The notes under the pieces: generated by a model
The model's database searches: none
The model's input: the letters and a program-made list of their open reading frames with translations, nothing else
Told to the model about the DNA's origin: nothing
Source of the DNA: an uncultured Bacteroidales bacterium
GTDB lineage: Bacteria; Bacteroidota; Bacteroidia; Bacteroidales; P3
Direction of reading: 5' to 3'
NCBI GenBank assembly: GCA_905234665.1
Contig: CAJOIV010000020.1
Coordinates: forward strand, 1-35,414
Length of the DNA stretch: 35,414 nucleotides
Part shown: positions 31,562-35,414 of the stretch, one piece after another
Layout of the letters: every line of letters begins with the position of its first letter
How positions within the stretch are numbered: the stretch's first letter is position 1
Translations under genes and position numbers: made by a program

Positions 31562-34406
31562 TTATTCCTCTGCGGGCCAGACAGGCTGGAGATTGCGGTC
31601 GCCGTAGGCGTCGTCAATCTTGCTGATGGTCGGCCAGTACTTGTCGGCGTGGGGCAGGGGGAAGGCTGCCGTCTGACGGCTGTAGGGGTAGTTCCACTCG
31701 TCGGCGCAGACCACCTGCATGGTATGGGGCGCGTTGGCGATGGGGTTGTTCTTCTCGTCCATCTTGCCGGTCATGATGTCGTCAATCTCGTGGTGGATGG
31801 CGATGAGGGCGTCGCAGAAGCGGTCGAGCTCGCTGAGGGGCTCACTCTCCGTGGGCTCCACCATGAGGGTGTTGTGGACAGGGAAGGCCACCGTGGGGGC
31901 GTGGAAGCCGTAGTCGTCGAGACGGCGGGCAATGTCGCCGACACCCACCTTGAGGCTGAACTCGCTGAAGTCGACAATCATCTCGTGGCCGCACATGCCG
32001 TTCTTGTTGGTGTAGAGAATCTTGTAGTACTTCTGCAGGCGGGCGCGGAGGTAGTTGGCGTTGAGGATGGCGTGCTTGGTGGCCTCCGTCAGGCCGTTGC
32101 CGCCGAGCATCAGCAGGTAGCCGTAGCTGATGGGGAAGAGGAGGGCGTTGCCGTAAGGCGCGGCGGCCATGGCGTTACCCTTGCTGCCGCCCACCTTCAC
32201 CTGGCTGTGCTTGGGCAGGAAGTCGACGAGCTTCTGGCTGACGGCGATGGGACCCACGCCGGAGCCGCCACCACCGTGAGGACCTGCGAAGCTCTTGTGC
32301 AGGTTGAGGTGGCAGACGTCGGCGCCCATGCGGCCGGGAGAGGTGAGGCCAATCTGGGCGTTCATGTTGGCACCGTCCATATAGACGAGTCCGCCGGCAC
32401 CGTGGATGATGTCGACAATCTCGAGGATGCCTTCCTCGAAGGCACCGTGGGTGGAGGGATAGGTAATCATGATGCAGGCCAGGTTGTCCTTGTGTTCCTC
32501 GACCTTTGCGCGGAGGTCGTCGATGTCGACGTCGCCGCGGTCGTTGCACTTGACCACCACGACGGTCATGCCGGCCTTGGCGGCGCTGGCGGGGTTGGTG
32601 CCGTGGGCCGAGGCGGGGGGTGCGGTTGGGCTGGCCGTTGTCGATATGGTAGTTGCGGATGACGGTGAGGCCGCTGTACTCACCGGCGGCACCCGAATTG
32701 GGCTGCAGGGAGACTCCTGCGAAGCCGGTGACGATGCCGAGGAGGCGCTCCATGTCGGCAATCATCTCCTGCCAGCCCTGTGTCTGGTCGGCGGGAGCGA
32801 AGGGGTGGATGCCACCCAGCTGGCTCCAGGAGAGGGGCAGCATCTCGGCGGCGGCGTTGAGCTTCATGGTGCAGCTGCCCAGCGGGATCATGGCGCGGTT
32901 GAGGCTGAGGTCCTTGACCTCGAGGGCCTTCATGTAGCGCATCATCTCGGTCTCGCTGTGGTAGCGGTTGAAGACGCTGTGGGTGAGGTAGGCCGTCTGG
33001 CGGCGCAGGTTCTCAGGCAGCGTGTCGGTGCAGACGGTGGGGCAGCAGCCGCAGGCCACGGGCTCGGGCTGTTTGCCGGCGGCGATGGCCAGGACATTGA
33101 TGAGTTCCTTGACGTCGTCGCAGCCGGTGGTCTCGTCGATGCTGATGCCGATGCACTCGGAGCAGATCTGGCGGAGGTTGATTTTGTGCTCGTAGGCAAT
33201 CTTCATCACCTGCTCTGTGGGCACGGGGCACTGCAGGGCGAGGGTGTCGAAGAAGGCGCGGTTGTGCTGCTTGTAGCCGTATTTCTCCAGTTCTTTGGCC
33301 AACACGGAGGCAATCTTGTGGATGTTGCCGGCAATCTCGCGGATGCCTTCGGGACCGTGCCAGGCGGCGTAGAAGCCGCTCATGATGGCCTGGAGGGCGG
33401 CGGCGGTGCAGATATTAGAGGTGGCCTTGTCGCGCTTGATGTGCTGCTCGCGCATGCCGAGGGCCATACGCAGGGCGGGGTTGCCCTTGGCGTCGACACT
33501 CCAGCCGATGATGCGGCCGGGGAAGGCGCGCTTGAAGGTGTCGGTGATGGCGAAGAAGCCGGCGTGGGGACCGCCGAAGCCCATGGGCAGGCCAAAGCGC
33601 TGGACAGAGCCGAAGGCGCAGTCGGCACCCATCTCGCCGGGGGTCTTCATGAGGGCCAGGGCCATCAGGTCGGTGGCCATGCCCACGAAGATGCCCTGCT
33701 CGTGGCAGCGGGCGATGAAGTCGGTATAGTCGCTGACTTCGCCGAACTGGTTGGGGTTCTGGACGATGACGGCGAAATATTTCGAGGCGTCGAAGGAGAA
33801 GTCCCTCACGTCGCCGGTCTCGATGACAATGCCGCGGGGGGCAGCGTTGGTGCGCATCACGTCGAGGGTCTGGGGAAGAACGCCGTTGTCGACGAAGAGG
33901 GTGCAGACGCCGTCCTTCTGGGCCTGACGGGGACGCGAGGCGAAGAACATCAGCATGCATTCGCCGCCGGCGGTGGCCTCGTCGAGGAGCGAGGCGTTGG
34001 CCATGGGCATGTGGGTCATGTCGGCCACCATGGTCTGGTAGGTCATGAGGGCTTCGAGGCGGCCCTGGCTGATCTCGGTCTGATAGGGGGTGTAGGCGGT
34101 GTACCAGCCGGCGTTCTCAAAGACGTTGCGCTGGATGACCGACGGGGTGATGGTGCCATAGTAGCCCATGCCGATATAGGTCTTGTAGACCTTGTTCTTC
34201 TTGGCGAGGGAGCGGACGTGGTTGAGGAACTCGTATTCATTCATGCCGTCGGGGATGGGCATGGGTTCTTTGAGTCGGATGGCTGCGGGAACGGCCTTGT
34301 CGATGAGCTCGTCCATGGAGGCTACACCGATTTCTTTCAGCATCTTTTGTTCGTCGGAGGACTTGGAGACGCCATTGTGGCGGGAGACAAAATTGTTGCT
34401 AATCAT
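31562..34406 (-). pseudogene. gcvP: Glycine dehydrogenase (P protein), frameshifted
   Basis: PLP-dependent glycine decarboxylase of the glycine cleavage system. The normal start (MISNNFVSRHNGVSKSS) and frame run to about residue 595, up to VIRNYHIDNGQPNRT. Then a run of six C (plus strand 32615-32620) is followed by the expected PASAHGTNPASAAKAG sequence in another frame, which continues correctly through NLHKSFAGPHGGGGSG (PLP lysine) to the C-terminus ending PVWPAEE at 31562. Besides the shift, about four residues seem to be missing between NRT and PASAHG; an 11-base deletion would explain both. Apart from this the whole ~950-residue protein is recognisable. It is either a recent pseudogene or a sequencing/assembly error. 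Confidence 0.9.
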
Positions 34407-34452
34407 ATTGTTGTATGTGTTTTATTGTTTTATATACGGAAATTCCAAGAGG

Positions 34453-34460
34453 CAAAGATA
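34453..34460 (-). promoter_or_regulatory. -7 box of the gcvP promoter
   Basis: TATCTTTG on the minus strand, 46 bases before the gcvP ATG. No good TTG is seen at the usual distance. Confidence 0.6.
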
Positions 34461-34545
34461 CGAAAAATATTTGAGACGGCGATATTTTTTCTTGCCATCT
34501 TAACAAAATAGTTTTAGAGGATGGGTGAAAGGAGAGGGTGCGGTC

Positions 34546-35414
34546 TCAGAATAGCATAGAGCCGAGTTGGAAGACGAGGAAGGCCATAACCCAGGCCAAT
34601 ACGAGGGAGTTGACGACGGTGAAGAGTGCCCAGCCGCGGCCTGCCTCTCGCCGCAGGGTGGCAATGGTGGCCACGCACGGGAAATAGAGCAGGACAAAGA
34701 TGAGGAAGGCGAATGCCTTCACGGGAGTAAAGAAGGGATTGGCGGCGAGTGATTCAGCCAGTTTGGTGTCGCTGTCCTGGTGGTAGAGGATGCCCATAGT
34801 GCTGACAATGGCCTCCTTGGCGGGCAAACCCGTGAGAATGCAGACGTTCATGCGCCAGTCGAAGCCGAGGGGACGCATGACGGGTTCCATCCAATGGCCG
34901 ACGGCGGCAAGGGCAGAGTTCTCTTTCTGCACCACCTCTTTCTCGAAATCAGTGGTCTGCTGTGCGACGAGTTCCTCATTGCGGGGGAAGTAGTAGAGCG
35001 CCCAGATGATGATGGAGGCCCAGAGGATGACAGTGGAGATTTTCTTCAGATAGTCGGCGCAGCGTTCCCAGATGTGACGGGCGGTGTTGCGCCAGGCGGG
35101 ACGGTGGAAGGGTGGGAGCTCGGAGACATAGTCGGCATCGTCTTGCCGAAACCACCGGGTACGTTTCATGATGAGGGCGAAGATGATGGAGAGAACCATG
35201 CCGATGAGGTAGAGGGAGATCATCACCAGTGCCTTGTGGTCGGCGAAGAAGGCCGAGACAAAGAGGAGATAGACGGGGAGGCGTGCGCTGCAACTCATGA
35301 AGGGTATCATGAGCATGGTGAGGGTGCGCTCCTTGCGGTCAAAGAACTTGATATGACGCTCCAGCAGGGGTTTGTACTTCTCGTCTATGCCGAGATCGAC
35401 GCAAAGCAAGGAAG
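34546..35414 (-). CDS. feoB: Ferrous iron transport protein B, C-terminal part (cut by right window edge)
   Basis: Inner-membrane Fe(II) transporter. Only the last ~289 residues are inside the window; the GTPase domain is beyond the right edge. Recognisable Gate-type segments are LMIPFMSCSARLPVYLLF, with its conserved Cys, TGLPAKEAIVSTMGILY, and FLIFVLLYFPCVATIATLRRE near the C-terminus. Several hydrophobic membrane helices are evident. The true start lies outside, and the ATG near 35409 is internal. It lies about 140 bases upstream of gcvP on the same strand, but gcvP has its own -7 box. Confidence 0.93.
   Translation of the reverse strand, partial: SLLCVDLGIDEKYKPLLERHIKFFDRKERTLTMLMIPFMSCSARLPVYLLFVSAFFADHKALVMISLYLIGMVLSIIFALIMKRTRWFRQDDADYVSELPPFHRPAWRNTARHIWERCADYLKKISTVILWASIIIWALYYFPRNEELVAQQTTDFEKEVVQKENSALAAVGHWMEPVMRPLGFDWRMNVCILTGLPAKEAIVSTMGILYHQDSDTKLAESLAANPFFTPVKAFAFLIFVLLYFPCVATIATLRREAGRGWALFTVVNSLVLAWVMAFLVFQLGSMLF

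Noticed and set aside
32469..34511. 680-codon open frame antisense to gcvP
   Set aside because: Same effect of codon bias; the minus strand encodes recognisable P protein throughout.
1..35414. Insertion sequence, prophage or integron genes
   Set aside because: No transposase, integrase, phage structural or attC-like gene or site was recognised; the palindromic repeats are too small to encode their own transposase.

Overview
This window looks like chromosomal DNA of a fairly GC-rich member of the Bacteroidales (Bacteroidota). Three things point there: repeated promoters of the form TTG-N18/19-TATCTTTG; a protein with a C-terminal type IX secretion sorting domain plus a PorQ-like component of that system; and families typical of the phylum (DUF4369 lipoprotein, DUF58, GH29 fucosidase lipoprotein). 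A genus cannot be fixed from the sequence alone. The gene content suggests an amino-acid-fermenting anaerobe that makes butyrate: kamA and kdd (first steps of lysine fermentation), 3-hydroxybutyryl-CoA dehydrogenase, crotonase and butyrate kinase are all here, although in three separate places. The rest of the lysine pathway (lysine 5,6-aminomutase, Kce, Kal, CoA transferase) is not in the window.

Layout, left to right. 1-6.4 kb, minus strand: a DUF748/AsmA-like envelope protein cut by the window edge, hbd, two palindromic repeats, crt, a type IX cargo protein and a MORN-repeat exported protein. 6.5-15.5 kb, plus strand: a GH25 lysozyme, a probable outer-membrane protein, then kdd-kamA-porQ-lplA-clpB. 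The lplA gene carries an in-frame copy of the same palindromic repeat seen near 2.5 kb and at 12.73 kb. 15.5-17.8 kb, plus strand: a strong terminator, an MntA/HepT (type VII) toxin-antitoxin pair and a secreted GH29 fucosidase. 17.8-23.7 kb, minus strand: a run of buk, FKBP isomerase, aroC, DUF4369 lipoprotein and lpxH, preceded by DUF58 and thioredoxin. 23.9-25.1 kb, plus strand: tRNA-Met and ilvE. 25.3-31.5 kb, minus strand: an unusual alcohol dehydrogenase-aldehyde dehydrogenase fusion, a perfect 9-bp-period CTAGT repeat, and an AT-richer three-gene block (DUF262/HNH protein, ADP-ribosylglycohydrolase, four-helix-bundle protein) that looks like an acquired defence or stress cassette. 31.5-35.4 kb, minus strand: gcvP broken by a frameshift, and the C-terminal half of feoB running off the right edge.

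The items most worth a second look are: the repeat that has become part of the lipoate ligase protein just before its catalytic lysine; simple or palindromic repeats that supply the hydrophobic core of two signal peptides (porQ and the DUF4369 lipoprotein); the tightly coupled DUF262-ADP-ribosylglycohydrolase-four-helix operon; the ADH-ALDH fusion, whose domain order is the reverse of AdhE; the frameshift in gcvP; and a chorismate synthase missing about 50 internal residues. Functional calls are from motif recognition by eye; no database search was possible.
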